Assembly: GCF_020283565.1 (NCBI RefSeq)
Contig: NC_060064.1
Coordinates: 24,882,337 to 24,946,336, forward strand
Source: Trifolium pratense
Lineage: Eukaryota; Streptophyta; Magnoliopsida; Fabales; Fabaceae
Length of the DNA: 64,000 bases
Direction of reading: 5' to 3'
A model generated the notes under the pieces. That model saw only the letters and a program-made list of their open reading frames with translations. It was not told the DNA's origin and did not search any database. Both the position numbers and the translations under genes were made by a program. Shown here piece by piece: positions 24,250-35,805 of this stretch (position 1 is its first letter; each line of letters begins with the position of its first letter).

Positions 24250-24287
<38 letters not shown>

Positions 24288-24705
24288 AGACAAACACCGC
24301 TAAAATTTGCGCACAATTGTGAGGTTATAGATTTAATCCCAGCTGAAGACATTCAATCTAATAATATCGATATTTATCGGTTGATCACTTGATCTATAAT
24401 TTATTAACAGTTCAAAGTTTGCTTTTAATTAATTATTTCAAAATGTTACTTTTTATATTTCTTTTACGAGGAGAGATCCGTTGACTCCAGAAGTAAGTCT
24501 CCATTGACTTACTCCGCTTAATAACTCGATATCGGCATTATATTTCTTCAATCCAACCATTGAATTCAAAGATCTTATTGAATAGATCAACTCCACAAAT
24601 TTTTATAAAAATTCAAAATTGTTCAATACAGTTATTATGAAGCGCTGTTGTACTAATAAATTTGTATTTTTATAAACACACACAGGGTGTTAGGAGCAAG
24701 AGCAA

Positions 24706-27700
24706 ATGACAATGAGGCCTCAATTTGTGTTGTTTGGTTCTTCAATTGTTCAATACAGTTATTATGAAGGTTGGGGAGCTACTCTTTCTCACTTGTACGC
24801 TCGTAAGGTACTCTTTCTTCATTTTTAAAACCATATTTATTTAGTTATCGTGTCGGTCAGTGCCGTTCCTAACATTTTATGGGTCTTAGCTAGGCCAAAA
24901 AAAAATCTTTTGTTTAAGATAATAGCATTAATACATACCGTCAAAAAATAGATATAAAATTTCTTCATCTTAAAATAGATATGACATTTTTTTAGTCGAT
25001 TGTTTAGTTTAGATCTAATTATGCCTATCTTTGTTTTTCTTTTGGTTGCAGTAATTGTTCTTGCATTGTTGTTTTAGTTTGACTTCGTTCATTCTTGTTT
25101 GTCAAATTTGTTGTGATCAAATAGATGTATTTGTCAGGAGCAAATCTAATGCTTAAGGTTGTATATTTTTTTATGAATTCTATACTTTACTAGTTAGTGG
25201 ATAGTGATCTACTCGTGGTATAATTTTTGTCTATTTTAACTTATTGAATGATTTGAAGGCTTAATTACATCTTTGGTTCCTTATTTTTTGTTTAGAAGGT
25301 TTTAAGTTCGTCTCTTATGTTACCAACGTTACAATTAATTAGTTCTTTTTGTCAATTTTCATTTAAATCGTTCAAATGGCTAAGAGAGTTGCACACGGGA
25401 TAACTTACGAGGGTGTCAAGTGGAAGTTTTAAAAGAAATCAACTCAAAATTTGACGGAAATATCAAACTTATAGTAACACCACTAACATAAGGGACCGAC
25501 TTAAAAGTTTTTAAACGTAGATAACAAATTTAAAATTTAAAATAAATGTAAAGGATCAAATATGAAAGTAAACCTTTAAAATAATCTTTAAAGGCTAGGA
25601 AAATGCTAACACGTGTTTCAGGGCACAAAAAAAAGTAATACTGTATAATCTTTAAAATAATTCATTCAATGTCTTGGAATTTTAGAAAATATTTTTTTCC
25701 TGGTAATGTTTTTACTTTAGTTTTTATTTTTGTTTCTTTAATCAATGCCTTGACAAATTAACATGATTTTTATTATTATTATTTTTAACAAATTAAAAAT
25801 CATTGATATTACGGATATGTTAAATGTAAAGTTGTTCAAGTAATGTAACTTTGGGTTATATCAAAGTGATTATTGAGATGAATTGCAAAAAGGTTATGGA
25901 ATATGTCAACCATCCCAAAGCAAATAGATCATAATATGGTTTTCTGATCACAAGTTGTTCTCTTCTTATCAAGACTATGCAGTTGTCTTTGCTAGGCAGC
26001 AAGCAAACGGAAGTGCTTATGCTCTTGCACGAGCAGCTTTATCTCATGTTTCTTGTAATACTTTTGATTCAATTCCTACTTGTATTGCTCCTGTTATTAT
26101 TATAAATAAAATACATTAAGTTTGGTTCCGTAGAAAAAAAAGTAATGTATTTATGTAAAAGGTGAAATTTTTGTAGGCGGATATAATTTTGCGGGGATAC
26201 GCTAGTTGGAATTCAAGACGTGCTCTCCAAAACGTGGATAAAATTTTTCCAAAGGTATTGAGTGGAGACCATATTACCACATCAATTTGAAATAATTCAT
26301 TCATTTTTTTACTTCAATGGTAACAACTCGCAACTCTTAAGAACTTATATTGGACCCTATACAACTATAACTCACATTAATAATATTTTATTTATGCATG
26401 ATAAAACAATGCTATCACAAAAAAAAAATAATAGTAAAACAAACAAATATATTGTTATTTTATTCCTATTTATGCTGAAGCTCCATTGCTTCATAATGGA
26501 ACCATATTGACAGGTTGATTACTCACCTTTATCTCCAATAGTGAACAGTAATAAATTTTAGATACACACACTTGCGGACAATCAAGTTACCTCTGCTGGA
26601 GTTGTTGTAATTTTTTACGAATTTTAGTTGGGAACTATGCGACTACCCATTCTAATTTTTATGTTAAGAAAAAATTTATTTATAAATTTATTGAATAATT
26701 AATATATTTAATTTATAATATAAACTAGATAGATTAGTTATTTAATAAATCTAAATTAATTTTTTTTTCTTATATAAATTTTAAAAGGAGTATTTTGATT
26801 TTGCTGACAAAGACTCACTTCTAGTACTGTCATTATTTTGATTTTGTTGATAAATATTATTCACCTTTGATATATACTCGTCATTTTTAATACAGAATGC
26901 CATTGAGCAACCATCGTTGGTAATTGTGTACTTCGGTGGTAATGATTGTATTCCTCCACATCCAAGTGGCCTTGGTCCTCATGTACCATTGGGGGAATAC
27001 ATAGAAAATATGAGGAAAATTGCTATCTATATAATGGTACTCTCCTTCATTTACAAATTCTCTTTAATATATGTGAAATGATCAACTTCCACAAATTTTG
27101 TGGGACGTTAGGAGTAACTAGCTAGTATTGTTATTTTGAGTTCAAATTATGACACTAACTTGAATGGTTAATAATTATGTTTAATTAATGGTTAATAATA
27201 TAGGCTAAAATATGTTGTTAATCCATGCAAATATGGCATTATTTTTTTGTTTTTCTCCCAATAAAATTTACAAAATGCCGGCTCTCTGATCATAGATTAG
27301 TTGACAAGGACATTTCATGTAATATGAAGAGACCGAAGTTCGAACTCTAACAATCTCACTTATTCATTTAAAAAAGATAAAATACTAACTTCTAAACTAT
27401 TTAATGAATAAAAAATCAACAAAATGCAGTCTTATAAGTACAACTCAAATTGTTTGTGTGTGGACATTTGATATGCCTAGTTAGGGCCAACATATTTGGA
27501 GCTAAAAAAAAGTCTTGAAATGAAACTTTTTATGTTTTATCATTTATGTGTGTTAGCAAGAGTAACTTCAATTTTTGAACTTCAAATGTATTAATTTAAT
27601 TTATTAATATATGATGAAATATTCGGTGAATATCACTCGCAAATTTAATTTATTAATATATGATGTTATAAAAGCCTCAAATTTCATCTCATATTTATGA

Positions 27701-28652
27701 ATGTTAATTTTTATTAATGATATATTTTCCGTTAAAAAAATAATAATTTATGAATGTTAAGTTTGACATAATTTCTAATGATTGACAGAGTCTCTCACAT
27801 AAGACTCGGATTATATTTCTTAGTAATCCTCCCATCAATGAGGAACTAATCAAGCGCCAAAGGTAATAACTTGGTTTGCAATTTTTTTGATAAATTTGGT
27901 TTGCAATTTTGATTACTAGTCAAAACAGCACATAAAATTGATAGATATCACATACAAGTGATGCATGACTCGAATACATGTACATTATATCATGACTACA
28001 TAATCTAACGAAACTATATAGGAAAAAGTCACTTATTTTTTAGCCGAGGTTATCATATTTAGTCACTTATTTTTTAGAATATCAAATACACCTTACTATT
28101 TATTTAAAGCTATTTTAGAAATAAATATATCTAGAACTTTGATATTTTTAATTCCTAATTTTTATATTAACAAATTGTTGGAATGATGAAACTAGTGACA
28201 AATTTGGGTTACCACCAAGGACAAATGAAGTAATTCGAATATATTCAGAAGCATGTTTAGATCTATGTCGCGAGATGAAAATCAAGGCTATTGATATGTG
28301 GTCTGCAATTCAGAAAAAAGATGATTGGAAAAATGTTTGTCTCATGTAAGTATAATGGTCACATATGTATGCTCTTAAAATAAAATGATTTAAATTTGCA
28401 TTTTATTGATTTAGTTAGGTGGTTTGGTTATATTTTAGGGATGGAATTCATCTATCAACCGAGGGGAGTGAAATATTGAGAAAAGAGATATTGAAAGTTC
28501 TCAAAGAAGCAGAATGGGAACCAAGTCTATATTGGAAGTCAATGGCAGTTGATTTTGGAGAAGATTCACCATATGATATTGTTTCTCCAGATGGAAAGGG
28601 AACTATTAATTACTCTGACTTACCTTTTCCTCAAGGAGTAGAGTGGGACTAG
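24706..28652 (+). CDS. GDSL/SGNH esterase, CPRD49-like (array copy 3)
   Basis: Exons are 24706-24807, 26177-26254, 26896-27036, 27789-27862, 28196-28345 and 28439-28652, giving 252 aa. Catalytic positions are Ser13 (FGSSI), Asn76 (GGND), Asp183 and His186 (DGIH). The residue before the Asp is Met where copies 1 and 2 have Thr. Exon 3 ends ATG|GTAC where copy 5 has AAG|GTAA, a Lys-to-Met change and a weaker-looking donor. Intron 1 carries a MITE and a LINE fragment. Its 5' flank and exon 1 match the relic at 19.8 kb, and exons 3-6 with their introns closely match copy 5. Intact, so probably active if spliced. Confidence 0.93.
25258..25565. mobile_element. MITE in intron 1 of GDSL copy 3
   Basis: The left end 'ggcttaattacatctttgg' and the complement of the right end 'aggtttactttcatatttg' form imperfect terminal repeats. 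'gtttagaaggttttaagttcg' inside is mirrored by 'gacttaaaagtttttaaac'. About 300 bp, non-coding. Confidence 0.55.
25848..26139 (+). mobile_element. 5'-truncated LINE (RNase H tail) in intron 1 of GDSL copy 3
   Basis: An exact 10-bp target duplication AAGTAATGTA lies at 25838-25847 and 26140-26149. The 3' end has an A-run. The last codons read 'RQQANGSAYALARAALSH', matching the C-terminal RNase H region of plant LINE ORF2, and end in a TAA shortly before the A-run. It lies in the sense orientation of the host gene. Confidence 0.82.
27286..27413 (+). repeat. Degenerate SINE in intron 3 of GDSL copy 3
   Basis: 'agattagttgacaaggaca' and a box-B-like 'gttcgaactct' parallel the SINE at 17137. The A-rich end follows 'gaataaaaa'. 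Confidence 0.45.
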
Positions 28653-29496
28653 ACTTCATTATGTGCCTTAAAATCCCTAGGTAATACAAAGAGAACTATT
28701 GATCATGCATATGGTTTTTCACCATTTGAGTAGTGAAATTTGATTGTAATTTAAATTCACCATATTGTTATGTAAGTTTAACATCCATGGTTTAATTTTA
28801 ATTCTTTGGCTAAAATTACAAATGTAGTTGGCAGTTTTTTTTTTTACTAAAATAAAAAATATTCGTTCATTCAAATTGGTAGAGCACATCATATTTATGA
28901 TGAATCTGAAAAATGATGAACCTACGAACAAATTTACAACATTCAAGTTAATAGCATAAAACTGCATACTCATACCTACAAATAATGTGATATGATAAAA
29001 TCAAAGTAACTCAAATATATATATACCTCTAAATCAGCATTGTTGTCGAACTTAGTTGGCCCTGCAAAATAGGACATATAGGAGTATAGTGTAAGCCAGT
29101 GTTGGTGGAATTATATACGTTAGTTTTTGAGATTGAACAGAAGACCTCTTTTTAAAATTCCTTCAATGGTACGTAGTTCACCAGCCAAACTATTTAAATA
29201 GGACTTCTGGACAAAATAATGATGGAATAGTCTAGCTACCTAGGACAAACAAAAGTAACTGAATTATAACTATCTAGCTACCTAGGACAAACAAAAGTAA
29301 CTGAATTATAACTGTACAAAAACTAACTAACTAACTGCCTCTAAAAGCTAAGAAAGCAGAAACGCGCATCAGAACTAAAACAGAGCTTCATATGCTTTAG
29401 AACTTATATCAGTCTTCAGAGGTTGCAAGATTCAGAGGTTGTGTTGCTTCAGAGTTTGAAACGCTTCAGAGCTTGGATTACTAGTCAAACCAATAG
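28653..29496. other. Downstream flank of copy 3
   Basis: The first 400 bp match the flank of copy 5 (46996-47475) up to 'aaaataggacatat'. A conserved motif 'tttttcaccatttgagtagtgaaatttg' (first half near 28718) recurs after several copies. Around 29231-29315 a unit of 42 bp ('ctagctacctaggacaaac...') is repeated twice. The remainder is unassigned. Confidence 0.5.
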
Positions 29497-29820
29497 ATTT
29501 GGAACCTTGTTTGCATCGGAAGTCACCGAAAATGAATTTGGAGAAGATTAATTCACTCTATGATCCACTTGGCCCAGACGAAAAAACAACTTTGAATGTG
29601 ATTGATGTGCATATTTGTGAACAAAAGACATGTTCCAATTCATTGAATCATTTACAACAAACATAAATAACACGAATTTAAAACTTTGACTAAAGAAAAT
29701 TGGTTTTCTTAGTTCTTTTTTTATCACTTCTATGACTATATTTGATTTATTAAATTGCTTAAAATATTTCACTATTTTTGGGTTTTATGTCTTTATTGAA
29801 TGTTCTATGATTTGGATCAT
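29497..29820 (+). pseudogene. GDSL relic: partial last exon and 3' flank
   Basis: The sequence matches copy 2 from mid exon 6 (15688 onward) through about 200 bp of 3' flank. Shared runs include 'atgatccacttggcccaga' and 'gacatgttccaatt'. The frame is broken by small indels ('gaagattaattcactc'), and the segment for the C-terminal residues is missing. All upstream exons are absent. It derives from copy 2 or its close sister, not from neighbouring copies 3 and 4. Confidence 0.85.
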
Positions 29821-30095
29821 CTCTTTTTTATTTTTGATATAACTTCATTGGAAATCTTTTTTTTTTTTGACAAATTTTCATTGTAATTCTTAAATTGTTA
29901 ATTGTTTTATTTTATTTTACAAGTTTGACCTGATGGTAAAAAGATAAATGTTGAATTAAATAAAGTTATGGAGTTACGTTACGTGTTAATATTCGCATGA
30001 AAAGGAAAAGATGAATAAACACTAGAAAGAAGAGATCTCACTTCTATGTTATTTGGATTTGGAATATACTTCTAGATATATTTTACCATAAGAGG

Positions 30096-30207
30096 AGTGC
30101 TAGCAACACACTCTTTAACAAACACACTCTAACACACTCTTTTTTATTGATTAAAATTCACATGAGTGTGTTAGAGTGTGTTTGTTAAAGAGTGTGTTGC
30201 TAGCACT
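30096..30207. mobile_element. MITE with a perfect 44-bp inverted repeat
   Basis: The arms 30096-30139 and 30164-30207 are exact complements starting AGTGCTAGCAACACACTC, around a 24-base centre. Flanking DNA on both sides shares 'acttctatgttatttgg' and 'aatatacttctaga', so the site lies at a duplicated local segment. The perfect arms point to a young insertion or to hairpin-mediated conversion. Confidence 0.85.
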
Positions 30208-31048
30208 TCTATGTTATTTGGAATATACTTCTAGAGATACATTTTCTTTTAAGCACTAGAGATGTTATGTCATGATATATTAAAGCATACTCATTGTATC
30301 ATTGTGATTCTAGGGATTGAGATAAACATATAAAAAGAACAAGATGGAAAAAAATAATAGTAGTGGGGTGGCTATGATTCAAGTCAACTAATGATTCTAT
30401 GATAAAATTTACACAAAAATAGTTGTGAAGGACTAAATTAAAATATTTACTCTATTTTAAAATTCTTGGATATTTACTCTATTTGAATTTTAATAAATAT
30501 ATCAACAAAATAATCATGTCAAATTTTAGTACTAATCAACGATTTGACCTAAGATATAAGCATTTATGGACAATTTAAAGTCGATTGTCCGGAATTTGAA
30601 CTACGACTCTTACATATATAATTTAATATATCTTTTTTTTTTGTTACAAATAATTTAATATATCTACCAACTAAATTAAGTCCCCGTAACGGTTCAAATT
30701 AAGTTTGCTTTTAATTGATTATTTCAAAATGTTAATTTTATATATAGTATATTTCTTTTGAATATTTTTTTTTAGGTGATTTAGTCATAATAATAACTAA
30801 AATCAAAATATGGGTAGATATGAACACGCGGAGAAGTTGTAGGTGGTTGAATAAAAACAATGTATGACTTTTTTTTTCCTCACATGGACAAAATGGATAT
30901 TCTACGTTTATGGTAATGCATGGTACTTATCCAGTTATCCAATCCATCTTGGCTACTATAAGAGAAAAGTAGGTTCATTCCTTATTAGAAATAAAAACGT
31001 TAATTAACTACTTTTATCTCCTTTGATACATTATTGTGTTAGGAACAA
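30208..31048. other. Upstream region of GDSL copy 4
   Basis: AT-rich. Phrases shared with the flanks near 18.7, 22.3 and 24.4 kb ('tgcttttaattgattatttc', 'tttaaatt...tatttactctattt') mark the duplicated upstream module. No other gene is seen. Confidence 0.45.
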
Positions 31049-33267
31049 ATGACAACGAGGCCTATATTTGTATTGTTTGGTTCTTCAATTGTTCAACATA
31101 GTTATTATGAAGGTTGGGGAGCTACTCTTTCTCATTTGTACTCTCGCAAGGTTAGTACATTTAGATATGTAATATTTTCTCTTTTTTAATTAATTTTTTT
31201 TTAATATAGATGAATTTAGATAGATAGAGAATCTAAATCCCTAAAAAATTTCATTTAATAAAGCTTTAAATTTTGAACTCATACGTACTAAATACATTAA
31301 ATGTGAACTTTTGTCTCTTAATTATGAGCTCCATTGTAACTATAATTATTTACGGGGATTAGATAAGGGGTATCAGCATCAACTACATTTTCATTTTATA
31401 TATACTCCCTCCGGTCCTTTTTATAAGGAACACTTTGAAAAAATCACACAGACCAATAAAGCACATTTAACATAGTTATTTTCATTTAATACTCTTATAA
31501 ATTTAAATTTATTCCATGTATACCCTTATTTAATTACTCTTTATTCAACTAACTTACTTATTTTTAAATTCTCTCTCATAATAAATAAGGGCATAAGTGA
31601 AATTGAACATTTAAAACATTTGAAAATTGGTCAAAGTTTCTTATAAAAAGGACCAAATTTTTTGCCCTAAGTGTTCCTTATAAAAAGGACCGGAGGGAGT
31701 ATAAAACTACATTTTCATTTCTCTTTTGAAAAAGAAGTATTTGTAGATTTTTTTGCAAAAAAACTTAAAAAATCTTGAGAAATTTTTCTCAAAAATTTTC
31801 TGAAACAAATTTTAAGAAAGAGTTTGTCTAACATGTGCAATTGCACATGCTAAAAAAAAATAAAAGTTGGAATTTTTTTATTGAAAAACAACTATTATTT
31901 ATTAAAATCGAGTCTTTTTACACTTTAACACATTTAACTCTTAGCTCAAATCAGTTGAACTACCCACCACATCCCTTAATTTAACAATTTTAATTATCTA
32001 TTTTTGAAATTTTGAAACCAGTTTAACACATTTTGAATAATTATTACACATTAAATAATTGTTATTCATACACATTAAAAATAATTATTAATAATTTAGT
32101 TAAAAAAATTAATGATTGAAGAGCTTATAAAGCTTCTTTTGTTTGATAAGTACATACAAATAGACCATGGTCAATTGGTCATAGATTTTTATTTGTTGTA
32201 GGCTGATATAGTTTTGCGAGGATACGCTTCTTGGAATTCAAGACGTGCTCTACAAATTTTGGATAAAGTTTTTCCAAAGGTATTGAAATTTTTGGATTTA
32301 AGTTCTTTTCAATTTTTTTTTCTCATGTTAGTCATTTTGTAGTAATTTTGGATTTGAGTTCTTCACACAGGATGCAATTGAGCAACCATCATTGGTGATT
32401 GTATATTTTGGTGGTAATGATTGTATTCGTCCAAATCCAAGTGGCCTTGGTCCTCATGTACCATTGGAGGAATACATAGAAAATATGAGAAAAATTGCTA
32501 TCCATATAAGGGTAAATGAATCTCATTCTCTTGTCACACATTGATTTGGATGATTTTTATGGTTAAAATATATGATTAGAGTTAGAGTAGTACTAATATT
32601 ATTAATTCACTCTTAAATGTAAGTTTGACATAAGTTCTAATGATTGACAGAGCCTATCAGAGAAGACTCGGATTATATTTCTCAGTAATCCTCCCATCGA
32701 TGAAGCACAACTCAAGTATAACATGTAATAATTACATATATTATATTGCAAAGTATATGATAAAAACCTTTGATATTTGAATTTCCTAATATTTCCATTA
32801 ACAAATTGTTGAAATGAATCCAGTGATGAATTTGGGAAACCGTTAAGGACAAATGAAATATGTGGAATATATTCAAAAGCGTGTTTGGAATTGTGTCGCG
32901 AGATGAAAATCGAGGCTATTGATGTGTGGTCTGCAATTCAAAAAAAAGAAAACTGGAGAAACGTTTGCTTCATGTAAGTATGTTCTTCAATTAAAATGGT
33001 TTAAATATGCATTTCATTAATTAATGTGATTATGTGGTTTGGTTATATTTTAGTGATGGAGTTCATCTATCAAGTGAGGGGAGTGAAATATTGACAAAAG
33101 AGATATTGAAAGTCATCAAAGAAGCAGAATGGGAACCAAGTTTATACTGGAAACTAATGCCAGTTGAATTTGGAGAAGATTCACCATATGATCCAGTTCT
33201 TCCTGATGGAATCTCAACTTTTAATGTCTCCAACATACCTTTTCCTGAAAATGTAGTGTGGGACTAA
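31049..33267 (+). CDS. GDSL/SGNH esterase, CPRD49-like (array copy 4)
   Basis: Exons are 31049-31150, 32202-32279, 32371-32511, 32651-32724, 32824-32973 and 33054-33267, giving 252 aa. Ser13, Asn76, Asp183 and His186 are present. The block-II-like motif reads RGYASWN where copies 1, 2 and 5 have a Gly (RGYSGWN or RGYAGWN). The codon split by intron 5 gives Ile before the catalytic Asp. This is the most compact gene of the array, with only a 295-bp MITE in intron 1. It ends FPENVVWD, like its sisters. No signal peptide is seen. Confidence 0.95.
31405..31699. mobile_element. Stowaway-like MITE in intron 1 of GDSL copy 4
   Basis: The ends are CTCCCTCCGGTCC and its exact complement GGACCGGAGGGAG, flanked by TA on both sides (31403-31404 and 31700-31701). 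The subterminal 'tttttataaggaacacttt' is also mirrored. The 295-bp interior is non-coding. Confidence 0.85.
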
Positions 33268-33777
33268 CAGAATAAAATGCTGTTATATGGTAGTCTTGAA
33301 TCATGCATGTTCTGGAAGGAGATTAATTATGTAGTAGTTAATTTAATAATTTAGAAGTAGAATTTATATTGATATTTGAGCATTTATTATATTTAAGTTG
33401 TTTAGATTGAGTTTTATAGTCTTAAACCGATTTAGGATATTATTATCCATTAATATATGTAGTTTTTGAGACATTGGAGCTTAATCAATGAAAATCTTTT
33501 TATCTTGTAGTAGTTTTTTTTTATTGTTTTTCTTAGATTTAGAGTAGTTTTTCCATAGTTTATAGACTTGGTAATATGATCATGATTTCTCATGTGAGTA
33601 GTAAAATTTGAATCTGGTTTGTGTGTATTTTTAATTGAGGAAAACAACAAAAGATAGACTCAAAGTACATGATACCCAAAATAAAGAGAGAATATATTTT
33701 GAAACAACTTAAATGACACAATTTTTAACCTCCCAATTCATCCCTAATCCCTAATAATAATAAATTAAATTCTAGCA

Positions 33778-33953
33778 GATGTTAGTTGGTTTAGTGGTGA
33801 TTGGTGCTGAACTTGGTAGGGAGAACCACGGTTCGATCCCCCGCAACTGCATTTGGGAGGGGACTGGAACCACTTGATGCCAGAACTCGTCCCGAACTCT
33901 GGACTACTAGGACCCCCTTCCCCTAGGAACCAGAGGGTGAAAACAAAAAAAAA
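33778..33953 (+). repeat. tRNA-derived SINE, best preserved copy
   Basis: Box A 'TTAGTTGGTTTAGTGGTGA' and box B 'GGTTCGATCCCCC' are about 40 bp apart. A body shared with the SINE at position 1 follows, ending in 13 A residues. The 170-bp length and A-tail fit a plant SINE rather than a tRNA gene. Confidence 0.8.
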
Positions 33954-34253
33954 AAAATTTCTCGAACTCTCAATTCTCCATTTAGGGACCGATTGAAGGG
34001 GGGCAACAGAGTCAACCGACTCCACTTGTCTATTATACTTTTGTAAAAATTTATATATTTATGTCATATGACCTCGCTTATTATAAGGTATTGTTGTCTT
34101 CACATAGTTAATTTATTCGATTAAATAAATTATAAAATTAATAAAAATACCAATTATTGTCTTAAGAGTATTAATTAAGAAACATAAGTAAGTAATTTTG
34201 TATAAAAAATATTTAATTATACATTTTCATATTTAATAGTGATTAAAAGCTAG

Positions 34254-34263
<10 letters not shown>

Positions 34264-34311
<48 letters not shown>
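34264..34311. repeat. (AT)n microsatellite
   Basis: About 48 bp of uninterrupted AT dinucleotide abutting the 3' side of the retroelement fragment that reads leftward from 34740. Confidence 0.95.
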
Positions 34312-34313
<2 letters not shown>

Positions 34314-34740
34314 GATAATTACATTTGAATGGAGGGTAAATGGGGAATAAGCTGCGCCGCTAACCATTTTTTGGATGACAAAATCAATCCGCTTAAATAC
34401 TACATCTAGAGACCTAGGAGACACCACATCGCTATGCATGACTCTTTGAACTCTTTTCAAAATATTCATAGCATCTGATGCTAGGAAACCAAACGTGTCA
34501 ATTGCAAATGGTATAAACACATGTTGATTGTCATAACACGCTCTCTCATGTTTGGCCACTTTGCTTGAAGTAGCTTTGAGCGCTTGTCCTATAGTTAAAT
34601 CCATAGTCGTCAATCCCACAAGTAGGGAAACTCACGTCAAATCCACACATGCATGTTTTCCTCATACCCACCCGTACACCAAAACATCGGCTAGCCTCAA
34701 TGTAGATCTCCCCTCCATTCTCCCTGTCATAATACACCTT
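34312..34740 (-). pseudogene. Retroelement-derived ORF fragment
   Basis: On the minus strand a frame from 34619 reads 'KHERACYDNQHVFIPFAID', then 'LKRVQRVMHSDVVSPRSL' and 'VFKRIDFVIQK'. I associate these motifs with the C-terminal part of legume retroelement proteins often annotated as reverse transcriptase. An adjoining frame (34737-34549) adds upstream codons, so at least one frameshift is present. No catalytic domain remains, and the exact element class is uncertain. Confidence 0.45.
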
Positions 34741-34802
34741 ATCCCACTTTATCGAATTAATTTTTCTAGATTCCTCACTTCAACCCCACAAAAAAGATTT
34801 AA

Positions 34803-35648
34803 GGCTTAAATGCAGTTTTAACCCCCCCCCTATTTTGAATAAATTGGAATTTTACCCCCTCTATTTTAAAATCCGGAATTTTACCCCCTATTTTAAAATC
34901 CTGAATTTTACCCCCCTATTTTATAATTTTTTGGATTTTGCCCCCCCCCTCCTCCCCAAATTATGCACAAAATTTGCTTTTGAGCCTCAACTTTAAAGCT
35001 TTGCACATAACTCAATTTAGATCAATAATTCACCAAAATGGTACCTAAATAACCGTAATCAAGTTAGTTTTCCACGGAATCAAACCCCACTAAATTTGAA
35101 GTTACAGAGAGATTAATTTCCATTTTAGTGAAGGTATGTCCAAATTAATTTTGTATGGACCTACCACTGGTATTTTCGTCATGTCTCTCACCCTGTAGCT
35201 CCGTTTTGAATAGTATTTACATGTCCGAAAAGCTAACGAAATTATCCTTGTTGCCCTTTTAATTTCATCTAATTTGGAGTTACGATGCGTTCGGTAGACG
35301 ATGTTGAATTTGATGATTAGAAGCAAATTTTTGCAGAATTAGTAATTGAACAGGTCTGCACTAAATCAATAAATATTCTCTCTGTGTAACTCCAAATTTA
35401 GTGGGACATAATTCTATCGAAATCTAACTCAATTACGGTCATTTAGGTACCAGTTTGGTGAATTATTGATCAAAATTGAGTTATGTGCGAAGGTTTGAAG
35501 TTGAGGCTCAGAAGCATATTTTGTGCAGAATTTTTGGGGGCAAAATCCAAAAAAAAAAATTAAAATACGGGGGTAAAATTCCGGATTTTAAAATAGGGAT
35601 AAAATTTCGATTTATTCAAAATAGAGGGGGTAAAATTGCATTTAAGTC
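34803..35648. mobile_element. Mutator-like MITE
   Basis: The termini GGCTTAAATGCAGTTTTA and GACTTAAATGCAATTTTA (complement of the right end) continue into arms of more than 200 bp ('gaattttaccccc', 'caataattcaccaaa', 'cactaaatttg'). Flanking 9-mers AAGATTTAA and AAAATTTAA match at 8 of 9 positions. Non-coding. A second, truncated copy lies in intron 2 of GDSL copy 5 (38266-38761). Confidence 0.85.
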
Positions 35649-35805
35649 AAAATTTAAATAAGGACTCAATGGAAAAAAAAGTATATCTGCAGGAACTTTG
35701 AAGGAAAAAAATAAACCGGCAACGAATACAAGACATAATTAAACATTACACCATCCATAAAAAAATACTCTCTACTTTACTACCCAGACAATTTCTTACG
35801 TATTT

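Larger units (their letters stand above)
22401..24251. mobile_element. Large symmetrical TIR element inserted in an (AT)n array
   Basis: The element is flanked by (AT)n on both sides. Its ends are inverted ('cttagacc', 'tagcaaggtgcacctttt'), and each end is itself a hairpin (CTAACTTAGACC and its complement around a 7-base loop). Moving inward: long imperfect arms with CACGTG sites, two direct 140-bp units on the left (from 22811 and 22951), a hairpin array, and two matching inverted 140-bp units on the right (ending 23784 and 23924). No transposase is present. The superfamily is uncertain; MULE-like is a guess from the AT-rich target. Confidence 0.8.

Noticed and set aside
33778..33860. tRNA gene
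   Set aside because: Box A and box B are present, but no cloverleaf with paired acceptor ends was seen, and the body continues to an A-tail shared with other SINE copies.
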